This document shows positions 1 to 7,794 of a DNA stretch of 33,262 bases, in pieces. Every line of letters begins with the position of its first letter. The stretch's first letter is position 1. The notes beneath the pieces are model-generated. The model searched no databases, was not told the origin of the DNA, and saw only the letters and a program-made list of their open reading frames with translations. The DNA lies in the NCBI RefSeq assembly GCF_000316035.1, contig NZ_ANHX01000018.1, forward strand, positions 1-33,262. The letters are read 5' to 3'. The position numbers were made by a program, and so were the translations under genes. Source of the DNA: Paenibacillus sp. PAMC 26794 (GTDB lineage Bacteria; Bacillota; Bacilli; Paenibacillales; Paenibacillaceae).

Positions 1-55
1 GATTTTTTCTATCTTCTCCGTTACCGTGTAAATGATTAGTTCAACTTATATAGAT
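1..55. repeat. Family 1 intergenic repeat, right end only (window-edge truncated)
   Basis: Positions 26-55 match 23733-23762 exactly over 30 bases, and the bases before them align loosely with the same copy (T-rich stretch, then a CTCC/CTCT stretch). The 18-bp segment at 36-53 is the right terminal inverted repeat seen at 23743-23760. The rest of this copy lies beyond the window edge. It sits just downstream of the hydrolase gene that ends at 73. Confidence 0.75.
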
Positions 56-72
56 GGTAATAAGCCTCAGTT

Positions 73-1092
73 TCACAGAACTTGGTCAAGCCAGTCATAG
101 GCTTTCGCTCCGCTAATCTCATGTCCACCTGTAAAGAAATCCGCATCCAGTGATTCTGATGCTCCCGCCTGCTCATATATGTGTGTCAAACGGGCATACG
201 CCTCTCTCGCTGCATGGATTGGGAACACCTGGTCATCACTTCCGGCTTCAATAAAAAGTGGCCTAGGCACAATCAGGCCGATGATATCCGGTAACTCCGC
301 TTCACGCAGGATACCTGGCACATAGTTGTCCAGACAATGGTTCCGATCCAGTATGCTGCCCTGGAATGTACTTGCATAACCGCTCACTACAGCTACACGG
401 AACCGTTCATCCAGCGCGACTGTAAATGCGGTCACCAGACCACCACCCGAGATACCCATGCTTCCGATTCGCTCCGAATCCACTTCAGGCCGAGTTGAGA
501 CATAATCCAGTACTCGTGTTGTTTCATACACCCTATGCCCGGCGAGAGTCTTCCCTACCATGAGCAGATGGGCAGCAATCTTCGTACAGGAACTTGCCCC
601 TGGTGGCGCATCGCGGTCCTCTTCCAATCTTCGATCACCAAATCCGAGCAACTCTGGAGCCGCAACCACATATCCACGCTTCACAAGAGCTACTGCAAAG
701 TCCTTGTGTAATCCAGGCTCTCCTGTCCGTGGCGACCCATCCGGCTCCATGCCCGATATCTCTCGGCTACCGTAGCCATGCCCATGACAAGCAACGATAG
801 CAGGTCTCTTGTTTTCGATAATGCTTCCATCACCCGGAATTAATAAATACACAGGCATGCGAAGTCCTGCATAGGTCGTGATTTCAATCCGCTCCCGAAT
901 ATATCCGTCACATGTAATGCGCTCCAGTAAGACAGGATTCAGTGCCGCCGCCATCGTGGGGAAACCGCCCAGCCGTTCTTTCACGCGAGTACGTAACTGA
1001 CTGCGCCATAACTCCAGGGGTTGATCTGCATGATACGCGGAACGACCACGAAGATTCGTTTGTTGTTGTAAATAGGCTTCAATATCCGACAT
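73..1092 (-). CDS. Alpha/beta hydrolase, acetyl-xylan-esterase/dienelactone-hydrolase-like
   Basis: 339-residue cytoplasmic serine hydrolase with no signal peptide. A central beta-strand leads to an HGHGYGSRE oxyanion-type loop (about residue 103). The nucleophile elbow is GISGGG with Ser215, a GSDDQVFP loop supplies the acid (Asp286 or Asp287), and GGHE supplies His324, giving a complete Ser-Asp-His triad. This arrangement fits the large bacterial hydrolases annotated as acetyl-xylan esterase or Abhydrolase_7. The substrate is probably an ester or acetylated carbohydrate, which is family inference. The open frame extends to 1161, but I start at 1092: an AGGAGGG site lies about 8 bases upstream, while the ATG at 1161 has no SD. 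A TATAAT box at 1164-1169 on the minus strand would also start the transcript inside the longer frame. It appears to be a single-gene unit, separated from the MMPL gene by the terminator at 1238-1282. Confidence 0.85.
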   Translation of the reverse strand: MSDIEAYLQQQTNLRGRSAYHADQPLELWRSQLRTRVKERLGGFPTMAAALNPVLLERITCDGYIRERIEITTYAGLRMPVYLLIPGDGSIIENKRPAIVACHGHGYGSREISGMEPDGSPRTGEPGLHKDFAVALVKRGYVVAAPELLGFGDRRLEEDRDAPPGASSCTKIAAHLLMVGKTLAGHRVYETTRVLDYVSTRPEVDSERIGSMGISGGGLVTAFTVALDERFRVAVVSGYASTFQGSILDRNHCLDNYVPGILREAELPDIIGLIVPRPLFIEAGSDDQVFPIHAAREAYARLTHIYEQAGASESLDADFFTGGHEISGAKAYDWLDQVL

Positions 1093-1163
1093 GGGCCTGT
1101 GTCCCTCCTGTTTTTCGTAGGATAACGTAGATGTAAGACTGTCATATGGAATTAATCCCATCC

Positions 1164-1169
1164 ATTATA
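1164..1169 (-). promoter_or_regulatory. Possible -10 box of the alpha/beta hydrolase gene
   Basis: The minus strand reads TATAAT here, about 70 bases upstream of the chosen ATG. No convincing TTGACA-like -35 lies 16-18 bases upstream, so the call is tentative. It supports the downstream start at 1092. Confidence 0.35.
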
Positions 1170-1237
1170 GAACATCTAGGTCACCCATGAATTGAACATG
1201 TTTGCCTGTTTTGAATGGAATCACACGATTTCTAGCC

Positions 1238-1282
1238 AAAAAAAGGATATCTCCAACCTGAAGACAGGTTACGGAAATACCC
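1238..1282 (-). terminator. Rho-independent terminator after the MMPL gene
   Basis: On the minus strand a 16-bp stem (1245-1282, two G-U pairs and a 2-base bulge, TCTT loop) is followed by seven T (1238-1244). It begins directly after the MMPL stop codon at 1284. Confidence 0.9.
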
Positions 1283-1283
1283 T

Positions 1284-3530
1284 TCATTTAATCTGACCCG
1301 GCAACCACCAGTTCCACCTGCCCATTAATTTCATCAATGCAGGCACCAGTATTAGACGAATTAATGTAACGTCAATCAACACCGCTGCCGTGATTCCGAT
1401 CCCTAACTGCCTCACACCTGCGACTTCAGCAAAAGCAAACGGCACGGTCACCGCAAGCAGAATGGCCGCTGCGGAGGTAACCAGACGACCTGTAGAAGCC
1501 AATCCCTGTTGGACAGCCACATCACTGTCTCCGGTTCGTCTATATACTTCCTGAATACGGCTCAGCATAAACACACCATAGTCCATGGATATGCCAAACA
1601 CCAATCCTGCAATGAATACAGGAATCATAATGGCAATGGCTGACGGCTCCATCCCCAGATGTCCTTCATTGAACACCCACACCAATATGCCAAATGAAGC
1701 GGCTAAGCTGAGCAGGTTCATCAGAATTGCCTTGATTGGAATGAGCATCGATCGGAATGCTGCCAGTAACACAAGATAATTGGTGACCACTACAAATACC
1801 AGCACTTTGGGCAGTTGACTTGTGACTTCCTGCATTATTTCATACTGCTTGGCAGCTTCCCCACCATAACGTAGTTTTACATTGTTGGAACCTGGTGCAT
1901 GATCGCTATTCCTCATTCGTTCAAGCCAGTCTGCGACCTGCTCCGACCCGGGCTCCCCGTACACGGTGGCTATCAATCGAATCGAATGATCAGAGACCGT
2001 TGAACGCAGCCATGCCTTCCTTGTTGACTCCTTGCCTTCTATGGAAGAAGTGAGCGACGATGGTGGAATCCGTAAAAGGTTTTGCGAGCCATTTTGATTC
2101 GGCTGTAATAGGCCCCATGGTGAAACAATGCTCAATACATCTGAGTCCTGCAGTAGTTGACGGGCTTTGTTGTGGGCCATCTGCCAGTGATTGGCAGTCA
2201 ACAGTTCCTGCTGTCCGCCAATCACGATCTCGATGGCGGAGGTATTCTTTTGCCCCAAATCATGTTGCAACTGCTCTGCTGCCTGGCGGGACTCCATTCT
2301 GACTGGCAGTGAAGAGGCATCCGGGACGGACAGTTCCAGCCGGGTCACTGGATAAAGAAACAGGATCAGCACAAACGTACCTCCGATTGCCATGCTAAGT
2401 GGTCGTTTCATGACCATCGCTGACCATCGATGCCAGACCAAGCGTATGGGTAACGAACGGACGGATTTTCGTCTGAAGACACGATCCGCAGACAGTGACA
2501 GTAGAGCTGGCAGCAGCGTAACATTTAACAGTAGCGATAGGAGCAGAACAATAATGGCCCCCAAGGAGACACTCAGAAACATCGGCAGTCTGATCCAGAG
2601 CAGACCCAGTAGCCCAAGGAGTACGCAGGCTGCCGAGAACAACACTGCTCTGCCTGCTGTGCGCAATGTTCGTTGAAGAATCTCGCTCCGCAGAACCTCG
2701 CTCTGCATATCCAGACTGCTGCCCGTAACGTTAGCTTCGCCTTCATCTTTATAGGCCCGCTGAAGTTCTTCCCTGTACCTGCTCAGGATGATCAGGGCGA
2801 AATCTATACTGAGTGCCATGCCCACCATGGGAATCACGTTAATGATAAAGTTGGACAATTCCAGATGATAACCAAGGAGTGACGTGACTCCCATCGCGGT
2901 AATCACAGCACTGATCCCCATCATGACAGCAATCAATGCAGCATATAGCCCCCTGAATGCAAAACACAAAACGATCAGGGCAATCGGCAGGCCCACCATC
3001 TCTGCCCGTTCCAGATCACGAAAGCTCAGATGATTGACATCTTGCTGCACAACTGCCTTTCCCGTCAATTGCACCGTACCTGGACCGTCTGTTGCCAGCA
3101 CGGCGCGCAACTGCTCCAGTGGGGGACCCATCTGATGCGCGGGCACATCCATTTTCACAAGGGCATATGCCCTTTGATCTTGCAGAGTCACCCTTTGGCT
3201 ACCATCCAGAGGGGAGGTGATAGAAGTTACCGCAGGCAACACTTGAACCTGTGTCAAACGATCCTTGATCCACTGCCGGAACTGTAACGGCGAGGTATTT
3301 TCCTTTTTCTCAAAAACCAGAATAACCGGATCAGCAGGAGAACCGAATTCGTCCTCCAGAACAGCATCAACTGCTTGCGCATCCCCGTGAACCCGTTTTA
3401 ATCCGTGATCCTGAACAATGTCAGGCAACCTCCATGCCCAGACCGCTGACATCCCGATGATAAATACCCAGCAGAGAATAATGAACCGCGGATATCGGCT
3501 GATGAAGGCAGCAAGTCTGCGATAACCCAT
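1284..3530 (-). CDS. MMPL family (RND superfamily) transporter
   Basis: 748-residue membrane transporter. It opens with a hydrophobic helix (about residues 13-32), followed by an extracytoplasmic domain (about 35-170), a first five-helix block (about 178-345), a helix near 375, a second extracytoplasmic domain (about 395-565) and a second helix block (about 570-740). The two MMPL signature regions are visible: SIDFALIILSRYREE near 241-255 and GISMDYGVFMLSRIQE near 646. MMPL proteins export lipids and hydrophobic metabolites using the proton gradient. It lies 108 bases downstream of a type III polyketide synthase on the same strand with no terminator between, so the likely cargo is that enzyme's product; this is inference. 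The start ATG has GAGGAG 7 bases upstream. A more distant alternative is a general YdfJ-like exporter unrelated to the polyketide. Confidence 0.9.
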   Translation of the reverse strand: MGYRRLAAFISRYPRFIILCWVFIIGMSAVWAWRLPDIVQDHGLKRVHGDAQAVDAVLEDEFGSPADPVILVFEKKENTSPLQFRQWIKDRLTQVQVLPAVTSITSPLDGSQRVTLQDQRAYALVKMDVPAHQMGPPLEQLRAVLATDGPGTVQLTGKAVVQQDVNHLSFRDLERAEMVGLPIALIVLCFAFRGLYAALIAVMMGISAVITAMGVTSLLGYHLELSNFIINVIPMVGMALSIDFALIILSRYREELQRAYKDEGEANVTGSSLDMQSEVLRSEILQRTLRTAGRAVLFSAACVLLGLLGLLWIRLPMFLSVSLGAIIVLLLSLLLNVTLLPALLSLSADRVFRRKSVRSLPIRLVWHRWSAMVMKRPLSMAIGGTFVLILFLYPVTRLELSVPDASSLPVRMESRQAAEQLQHDLGQKNTSAIEIVIGGQQELLTANHWQMAHNKARQLLQDSDVLSIVSPWGLLQPNQNGSQNLLRIPPSSLTSSIEGKESTRKAWLRSTVSDHSIRLIATVYGEPGSEQVADWLERMRNSDHAPGSNNVKLRYGGEAAKQYEIMQEVTSQLPKVLVFVVVTNYLVLLAAFRSMLIPIKAILMNLLSLAASFGILVWVFNEGHLGMEPSAIAIMIPVFIAGLVFGISMDYGVFMLSRIQEVYRRTGDSDVAVQQGLASTGRLVTSAAAILLAVTVPFAFAEVAGVRQLGIGITAAVLIDVTLIRLILVPALMKLMGRWNWWLPGQIK

Positions 3531-3638
3531 ACCTAAGCTCCTCTGCGATCAGATTAGTCATTCGATTATGCTCATCGGTAAGATCATAAGCACATTCATA
3601 CACTTGCGGTGTATATCTCCTTCACTCGGGTTCGCGAA

Positions 3639-4793
3639 CTATTGGATGCCATGATTCACAGGTGTTCTGTTCGCTATGGGGGCAGGGATGTATGTAAAAT
3701 GAAGTAACTCTGCTGTCAGTCCCGGGCCAAAGGCCAGCGCTATCCCGCTGGAATGCTCTTCCTTCTGTCTGTAATCCTCGCGGATGGCTTGAAGAACAAA
3801 AAGAATCGTCACCGACGACAGGTTGCCATAATCCCGCAGGATGTTTCGGCTGTAGGAGACCTGCTCATCTGTCAACTGATACAGCTTCTGAACGGCATCC
3901 ACGATGCCTCTGCCTCCTGGATGGATCGCCCATATGTCCGGTAAACCGCTCCCCTCCAGCAACCGTTCTACCTCTGGACCGAGATGCAAACCAAGCAGCT
4001 TCGGAATCTGTGGTGACAGGTAGAGATCGAAGCCTGTATTGCCCACTTCCCAGATCATTTCTTCTGCACAATCCGGGAGCAGTGTTGAGTGCCCACGACC
4101 TAGTCGAAAACATTCATTGCGGTCTGTTCCGGATGCACCAATAACACAGGCAGAGGCACCATCCCCGAAGAACGATGCGGCATACAGGTCGTCCCGTTTG
4201 GCAGATGGTTGGAAGTGAAGTGTGCATAGTTCTACACACACGATGAGAACCGTAGCCTTCTGATCTGTCGTTACAATGGAATTCGCCAGTTGGATCGCCT
4301 TCAGACCGGCTGCACATCCTTGAAACACCAGTGGAATCCGGTTAATCTGCGGTGACAGTTCAAGCTGCTGGATCAGCCGAACATCAAGTCCTGGCAGGAA
4401 TTGCCCCGTGCAACTCACCGTAATGAGATGTGTAATTTCCGAGTGGGATACGTCTGCATCCTGAATGGCCTGTCCCGCCGCCTCCAGACCAAGTGGAACA
4501 GCAGCAGCTTTGTATTTGCCCATACGCTCGGATGTAGTCGGAACCTCCTCCGCACTGGTAAAGGGTAAATATCGGCAAGAATCAACAGGCTCAAGCAGAT
4601 TCGGTTCACAGGTATAACGAGTCTCCACACCGCACTGATTAAAGATTCGCTTGGCCCACCTTCTCGCATCCGGCTCATGTTCCAGCGCTTGCGCCAGACG
4701 AGCAGACACATCCTTCTGCTCAATACGGTGAGCAGGCAACGCCGTTCCTACTCCCATAATACTTGCGCCTATAGTTCCCTCAAGCTGGTTCAT
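3639..4793 (-). CDS. Type III polyketide synthase (chalcone/stilbene synthase family)
   Basis: 384-residue ketosynthase-fold enzyme that condenses malonyl-CoA units onto an acyl-CoA starter, usually giving alkylpyrones or alkylresorcinols in bacteria. The catalytic triad is intact: Cys160 in VFQGCAAGL, His291 in AIHPGGRG and Asn324 in YGNLSSVT. A FGPGLTAE loop near the C-terminus is the family GFGPG segment, here with Ala before Phe. Length is typical. The frame stays open to a TTG at 4853, but AGGGAGGT lies 8 bases before the ATG at 4793, and the extra 20 codons come from a family 2 repeat, so 4793 is chosen. The next gene is an MMPL exporter. In Bacillus the homologue is paired with a polyketide methyltransferase (BpsB type); none is seen here. 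Starter and chain length cannot be read from the sequence. Confidence 0.93.
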   Translation of the reverse strand: MNQLEGTIGASIMGVGTALPAHRIEQKDVSARLAQALEHEPDARRWAKRIFNQCGVETRYTCEPNLLEPVDSCRYLPFTSAEEVPTTSERMGKYKAAAVPLGLEAAGQAIQDADVSHSEITHLITVSCTGQFLPGLDVRLIQQLELSPQINRIPLVFQGCAAGLKAIQLANSIVTTDQKATVLIVCVELCTLHFQPSAKRDDLYAASFFGDGASACVIGASGTDRNECFRLGRGHSTLLPDCAEEMIWEVGNTGFDLYLSPQIPKLLGLHLGPEVERLLEGSGLPDIWAIHPGGRGIVDAVQKLYQLTDEQVSYSRNILRDYGNLSSVTILFVLQAIREDYRQKEEHSSGIALAFGPGLTAELLHFTYIPAPIANRTPVNHGIQ

Positions 4794-4820
4794 CGGCTTA
4801 ACCTCCCTATATAGTACGTG

Positions 4821-4855
4821 CCCTTCGTAATCAAAAGTGGGCTTTTTAAACAACC
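4821..4855. repeat. Family 2 intergenic repeat, partial copy
   Basis: On the minus strand this reads GTT(T)AAAAAGCCCACTTTTG then ATTACGAAGG. It matches the right end of the copy at 15854-15964 at roughly 26 of 30 positions. It lies immediately upstream of the polyketide synthase and supplies the spurious N-terminal extension of the longest open frame. Confidence 0.7.
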
Positions 4856-4872
4856 TATATATAAAATAGGTT
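4852..4872. promoter_or_regulatory. Inverted repeat upstream of the polyketide synthase (possible operator)
   Basis: AACCTAT and ATAGGTT are perfect 7-base arms separated by 7 A/T bases. The centre lies about 70 bases upstream of the synthase start codon, where an operator could sit. No regulator is encoded next to it, so the binding protein is unknown. It directly abuts the family 2 repeat. Confidence 0.35.
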
Positions 4873-4938
4873 CATATGACATGTGCAGGATATAGTACAA
4901 GTCTATTCACTACCTGTCCCGTTTATGTTCATATCACA

Positions 4939-4989
4939 AGCAAAGGCAGACAACATATGCGAGTTTCGCACATGCTGTCCGCCTTTGCT
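4939..4989 (-). terminator. Long hairpin after the flavin reductase gene
   Basis: About 24 base pairs (three G-U) with a 3-base loop. The stem ends 12 bases before the flavin reductase stop codon at 5001. The T-tract is poor (GCCTTTGCTTGT within and after the stem), so it may terminate weakly or protect the 3' end. Confidence 0.6.
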
Positions 4990-5000
4990 ATCTGTCAGAA

Positions 5001-5621
5001 CTATTCAGGCCGAATCAACGTGAATCTCTCTCCAAGCTTGGCATAATCATTACCCGCCAGTCGGCTGACTGGTTTCAAATGATCCATCAGGATATAGCCC
5101 TTGTCCGGATTGTAGACTTGTTCGCTGAAATGATACTGTACAATACGTACCAGCAGCAGGTCACTCACCGGTTTGCCCTCATCATTCGTGATGGGAATGT
5201 GCTGATACAGCTCACACTCCATCCGAATAAGTGCTTCCTTTATTCCTGGCACAGCAACCTTGGTACTTGGCACTGTAGTCAGTTTTGTCCGCTCAAGCTC
5301 ACTTTCGTGGGGTTCCAGTATGGCTGCTGTCTCATTCACTTCTGTTATGATTGCTTCATCACATATATGCACGACCAGTTCTTGCTGAGCAAGCACATTA
5401 CGTGCAGTATCTTTCATAATGCCGTCTTTACGTGCAATGGATATGGATAACAGCGGCGGGTCCGAACTAACTACATTGAAGAAACTGAAAGGCGCTGCAT
5501 TAATTACACCATTCTCATATGAAAGTGTCGTCACAAAAGCAATTGGACGTGGCACCACCGAACCACTCATCAGTTTATAGTTGTCTCTTCCCGTTATTTC
5601 ACGTGGATCCAATGTATACAT
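5001..5621 (-). CDS. Flavin reductase family protein (FMN-binding split barrel)
   Basis: 206 residues with the flavin-reductase-like split-barrel pattern: GSVVPRPIAFVTT near residue 21, then NAAPFSFFNVVSSDPPLL near 41-58, and a SIARKDG..KDTARN segment that normally contacts FMN. It resembles the uncharacterised YwrF group of Bacillus. Proteins of this family bind FMN and either supply reduced flavin to a partner or act as small oxidoreductases; no partner gene is adjacent. The start ATG has GGAAGGGG about 10 bases upstream. It is monocistronic: a terminator of the binding-protein gene precedes it (5707-5749) and a hairpin follows it. A TATAAT with a TTGTTT 18 bases upstream lies near 5690-5715, overlapping the upstream terminator, and may be its promoter. 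Confidence 0.85.
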   Translation of the reverse strand: MYTLDPREITGRDNYKLMSGSVVPRPIAFVTTLSYENGVINAAPFSFFNVVSSDPPLLSISIARKDGIMKDTARNVLAQQELVVHICDEAIITEVNETAAILEPHESELERTKLTTVPSTKVAVPGIKEALIRMECELYQHIPITNDEGKPVSDLLLVRIVQYHFSEQVYNPDKGYILMDHLKPVSRLAGNDYAKLGERFTLIRPE

Positions 5622-5706
5622 ATGTAAATATCCCCTTCCATGCTCATGTTACGTTAAACTGGTTCAATTACGTTACTTTCTCGTTATTATATATCCATAT
5701 CTGTTC

Positions 5707-5749
5707 AAAAAACAAAAAACGCCTTGATGCTCATGGCATCAAAGCGTTT
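5707..5749 (-). terminator. Rho-independent terminator after the siderophore-binding protein gene
   Basis: On the minus strand a 14-base stem (5717-5730 with 5736-5749, one mismatch, 5-base loop) is followed by a T-rich tail running to 5707. It lies 28 bases beyond the stop codon at 5778. Confidence 0.92.
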
Positions 5750-5777
5750 AAACGACTGTCTCGTATATGTTTGGTTG

Positions 5778-6776
5778 TTACTTCACAATACTGCTTTGAA
5801 TATCTTGCAGAATTTGCGTATTTGCTTGAACGCCACTGTACAACCAGCTGCTTGTACTTTCAAATTCAAACACATTACCTGTCTTTACAGCAGGAATGCT
5901 CTGCCATACGGCATCTTTCAGAGCTTCTGAACCTGCTCCCTTGTCACTGTTCACCAGGAATAGATAGTCTGCGTCCATTTCTGCAATCTTCTCCAATGAA
6001 ATCTCAGACCAGTTACCCGTTGCCTTCGCGGATGCTTCCTTCACAACATTAGGCTCTGCAAGTCCAAGTTCATTGTACATCACTTCACCACTGGAAACAT
6101 TGTTGCTTACAACATAAAACTTGTTATTGAACAACCATAACGCTGCGGCGGATTTTGTTCCTCCAGTAACAGCAGTTACTTTTTCTTTGATTTCCTTTGC
6201 TTTGGCATCATAATCGTCAAGCGCCTTCTGTGCTACATCCGATTTGTTCAGAATCTCACCGATCTTGAGCAGAGCCTGACGCCAATCCTTGTTGACCTGA
6301 TCTCCGAGTACATAAGTAGGGGCAATTTTGTTGTACTGTTCGTATTTCTCCCCTTCAACTGTACTTTCAGAACCCATAATAATCAGGTCTGGTGAGAAAC
6401 TGGCCATGGCTTCAAAAGGTAGATCACTTGCAATGCCAGGTATGCCATTCAGATCGTTTTGCAGATAATCCTGCAAGCCACTGCCGTTGTTGATGGACCA
6501 CTGTGCTGCTGGCTTAACACCGAGTGTAACGAGATGGTCTTCCAGATAAGACGCGATGACACGCTCAGGGTTAGCCGGGATGGTAACCTCGTGTCCCATT
6601 GCATCTGTTAAAGTGCGCTCTGTAGCGGCTTCTGTTTGTGTCTCTGTCTCCGTTGTTGTATCGTTCTCTTCTGCTGCTCCATTCTCTGCCGTCCTTGTTC
6701 CACACGCGGCCAACCAGATGGACATAACCATCACCGTAATCAGAAGAATGATCATCTTTCTATTTTTCTTAAGCAA
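5778..6776 (-). CDS. Iron-siderophore ABC transporter substrate-binding lipoprotein
   Basis: 332-residue lipoprotein of the FecB/FeuA-type periplasmic-binding family. A basic N-terminus and hydrophobic segment end in the lipobox LAAC (Cys25). A Gly/Glu/Thr-rich linker (about 28-52) leads to TLTDAMGHEVTIPANPERVI, the usual opening of the binding domain. FSPDLIIMGSE and WSEISLEKIAEMDADYLFLV mark the two lobes. It captures ferric siderophore outside the membrane for an ABC permease; no permease or ATPase is in the window, so it is an orphan. Start choice: the first ATG (6794) has no good SD, whereas AGAGGGG lies 8 bases before the TTG at 6776, so I use TTG. A Fur box overlaps its promoter (6910-6938), which predicts expression under iron limitation. 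Confidence 0.9.
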   Translation of the reverse strand: MLKKNRKMIILLITVMVMSIWLAACGTRTAENGAAEENDTTTETETQTEAATERTLTDAMGHEVTIPANPERVIASYLEDHLVTLGVKPAAQWSINNGSGLQDYLQNDLNGIPGIASDLPFEAMASFSPDLIIMGSESTVEGEKYEQYNKIAPTYVLGDQVNKDWRQALLKIGEILNKSDVAQKALDDYDAKAKEIKEKVTAVTGGTKSAAALWLFNNKFYVVSNNVSSGEVMYNELGLAEPNVVKEASAKATGNWSEISLEKIAEMDADYLFLVNSDKGAGSEALKDAVWQSIPAVKTGNVFEFESTSSWLYSGVQANTQILQDIQSSIVK

Positions 6777-6909
6777 TTTGTTAACCCCTCTCATTTCATT
6801 ATGAAAACCTTATTCGGCCTTATTGTGACAGATTTCAATGTTCAAAAATATCGAAACTATTATTGATACATATAATATCCGTATGTACATTTGTCCAATT
6901 CCATTGACA

Positions 6910-6938
6910 ATGATAATTGTTATCAGTTCAGTTGTCAA
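6910..6938 (-). promoter_or_regulatory. Promoter of the siderophore-binding gene with overlapping Fur box
   Basis: On the minus strand TTGACA (6933-6938), a 17-base spacer and TATCAT (6910-6915) form a near-consensus sigma-A promoter. The spacer and -10 contain TGATAAT-T-GTTATCA at 6911-6925 (its own dyad), which matches the 7-1-7 Fur consensus at all but one position. Repressor binding here would block RNA polymerase directly. The resulting leader is about 125 bases long before the TTG start. Confidence 0.88.
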
Positions 6939-7050
6939 TTCGATTATGTGCCGAGCGGATCATATAAAATCTTCTTGACGGCACTCACATATAGGCGGAT
7001 GCCGCCATATGCTGAATGCAGAATACGACGACAGGAAGGATGTTCTGTAC

Positions 7051-7656
7051 ATGTATTACGAATATAACCCTTATCTAAGTTATGGAGAAGACCGTTCCTT
7101 TCAATTGCCTCCACTGTTCCCAGGAGGTGGCGGCGGCACACCGGGTGGTCCGACGTTTCCGGGTATACCTGGCGGTCAAGGCTCCTATCCTCCATACATT
7201 CCAGGCGGAGGACCCGGTCCATATATCCCCGGAGGCATTCCAGGTACAATCCCGGGTACAGCACCGGGCGTACCCACTCAACTGACTCAAGGCAATTTGC
7301 CCACCCTGCTTAGTGCCTATCCTCGTCCGGTAGGTCAGCCTCCGGCAGAAATGCTTTTTCTGTATAACCTGATCAAAAGCAGCCCCGGTCTGCTTCCGCT
7401 CTTCCTCCAGCAACAGCCGCAAAGTCTCACTCAAGCTGTGCAATTTGCACAGACTGGTGCAGCGGCACCACGAGATAACGAAGAACGTGCACTGCCCAAC
7501 TTTTGCTACAACCGATGGTCCCTTGTCTTCACATACAATGATGTCTACCTGATGTGGCCTGCAATTAATCTGTTTGGTTTTGTGGTGGGGTACTTCTATC
7601 CATTCCTCACGCCGGGTATACTGTCCAATACACAGATTTTGTTTGCGCTCTGCTAA
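7051..7656 (+). CDS. Pro/Gly-rich protein with a PGG-repeat region, function unknown
   Basis: 201 residues, no family recognised. After a tyrosine-rich start (MYYEYNPYLSYGED) comes a low-complexity stretch (about residues 19-80) built of PGG, PGI, PGT and GPGPY units, collagen-like in composition but not a strict Gly-X-Y register. A Leu/Gln-rich middle (about 85-145) follows. The C-terminal block (about 150-201) is aromatic, with CYNRWSLVFTYNDVYLMW and a hydrophobic FGFVVGYFYPF segment. There is no signal peptide. A start at 7051 is preferred because AGGAAGGA lies about 10 bases upstream; an ATG at 7009 is in frame but has a poorer site. It is divergent from the Fur-controlled binding protein and ends at a strong terminator. 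A spore-coat or surface role is possible from composition only. Confidence 0.75.
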   Translation: MYYEYNPYLSYGEDRSFQLPPLFPGGGGGTPGGPTFPGIPGGQGSYPPYIPGGGPGPYIPGGIPGTIPGTAPGVPTQLTQGNLPTLLSAYPRPVGQPPAEMLFLYNLIKSSPGLLPLFLQQQPQSLTQAVQFAQTGAAAPRDNEERALPNFCYNRWSLVFTYNDVYLMWPAINLFGFVVGYFYPFLTPGILSNTQILFALC

Positions 7657-7675
7657 ACCTGTCCTTACTTACAGC

Positions 7676-7725
7676 AAGAGCCTCACTTGGAAGCATAATT
7701 CCTTCCAAGTGAGGCTCTTGTTCGT
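7676..7725 (+). terminator. Rho-independent terminator after the Pro/Gly-rich gene
   Basis: A perfect 17-base stem (7676-7692 with 7703-7719) encloses a 10-base loop and is followed by TGTTCGTTCTTT-type T-rich sequence. The convergent efflux gene stops at 7795, so the hairpin may serve both directions. Confidence 0.88.
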
Positions 7726-7794
7726 TCTTTAACCCAAAGTAACTTTACACTATTTTAAGACTCCATAAACGCAAGGTGTTCAGAATCAGTACCT

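Noticed and set aside
4794..4853. N-terminal extension of the polyketide synthase to the TTG at 4853
   Set aside because: The added codons derive from a family 2 repeat and a strong SD sits before the internal ATG at 4793.
5519..6052. 177-codon plus-strand frame spanning the flavin reductase start and the binding-protein terminator
   Set aside because: It crosses a strong minus-strand terminator and the 3' part of a well-supported gene; it has no protein-like pattern.
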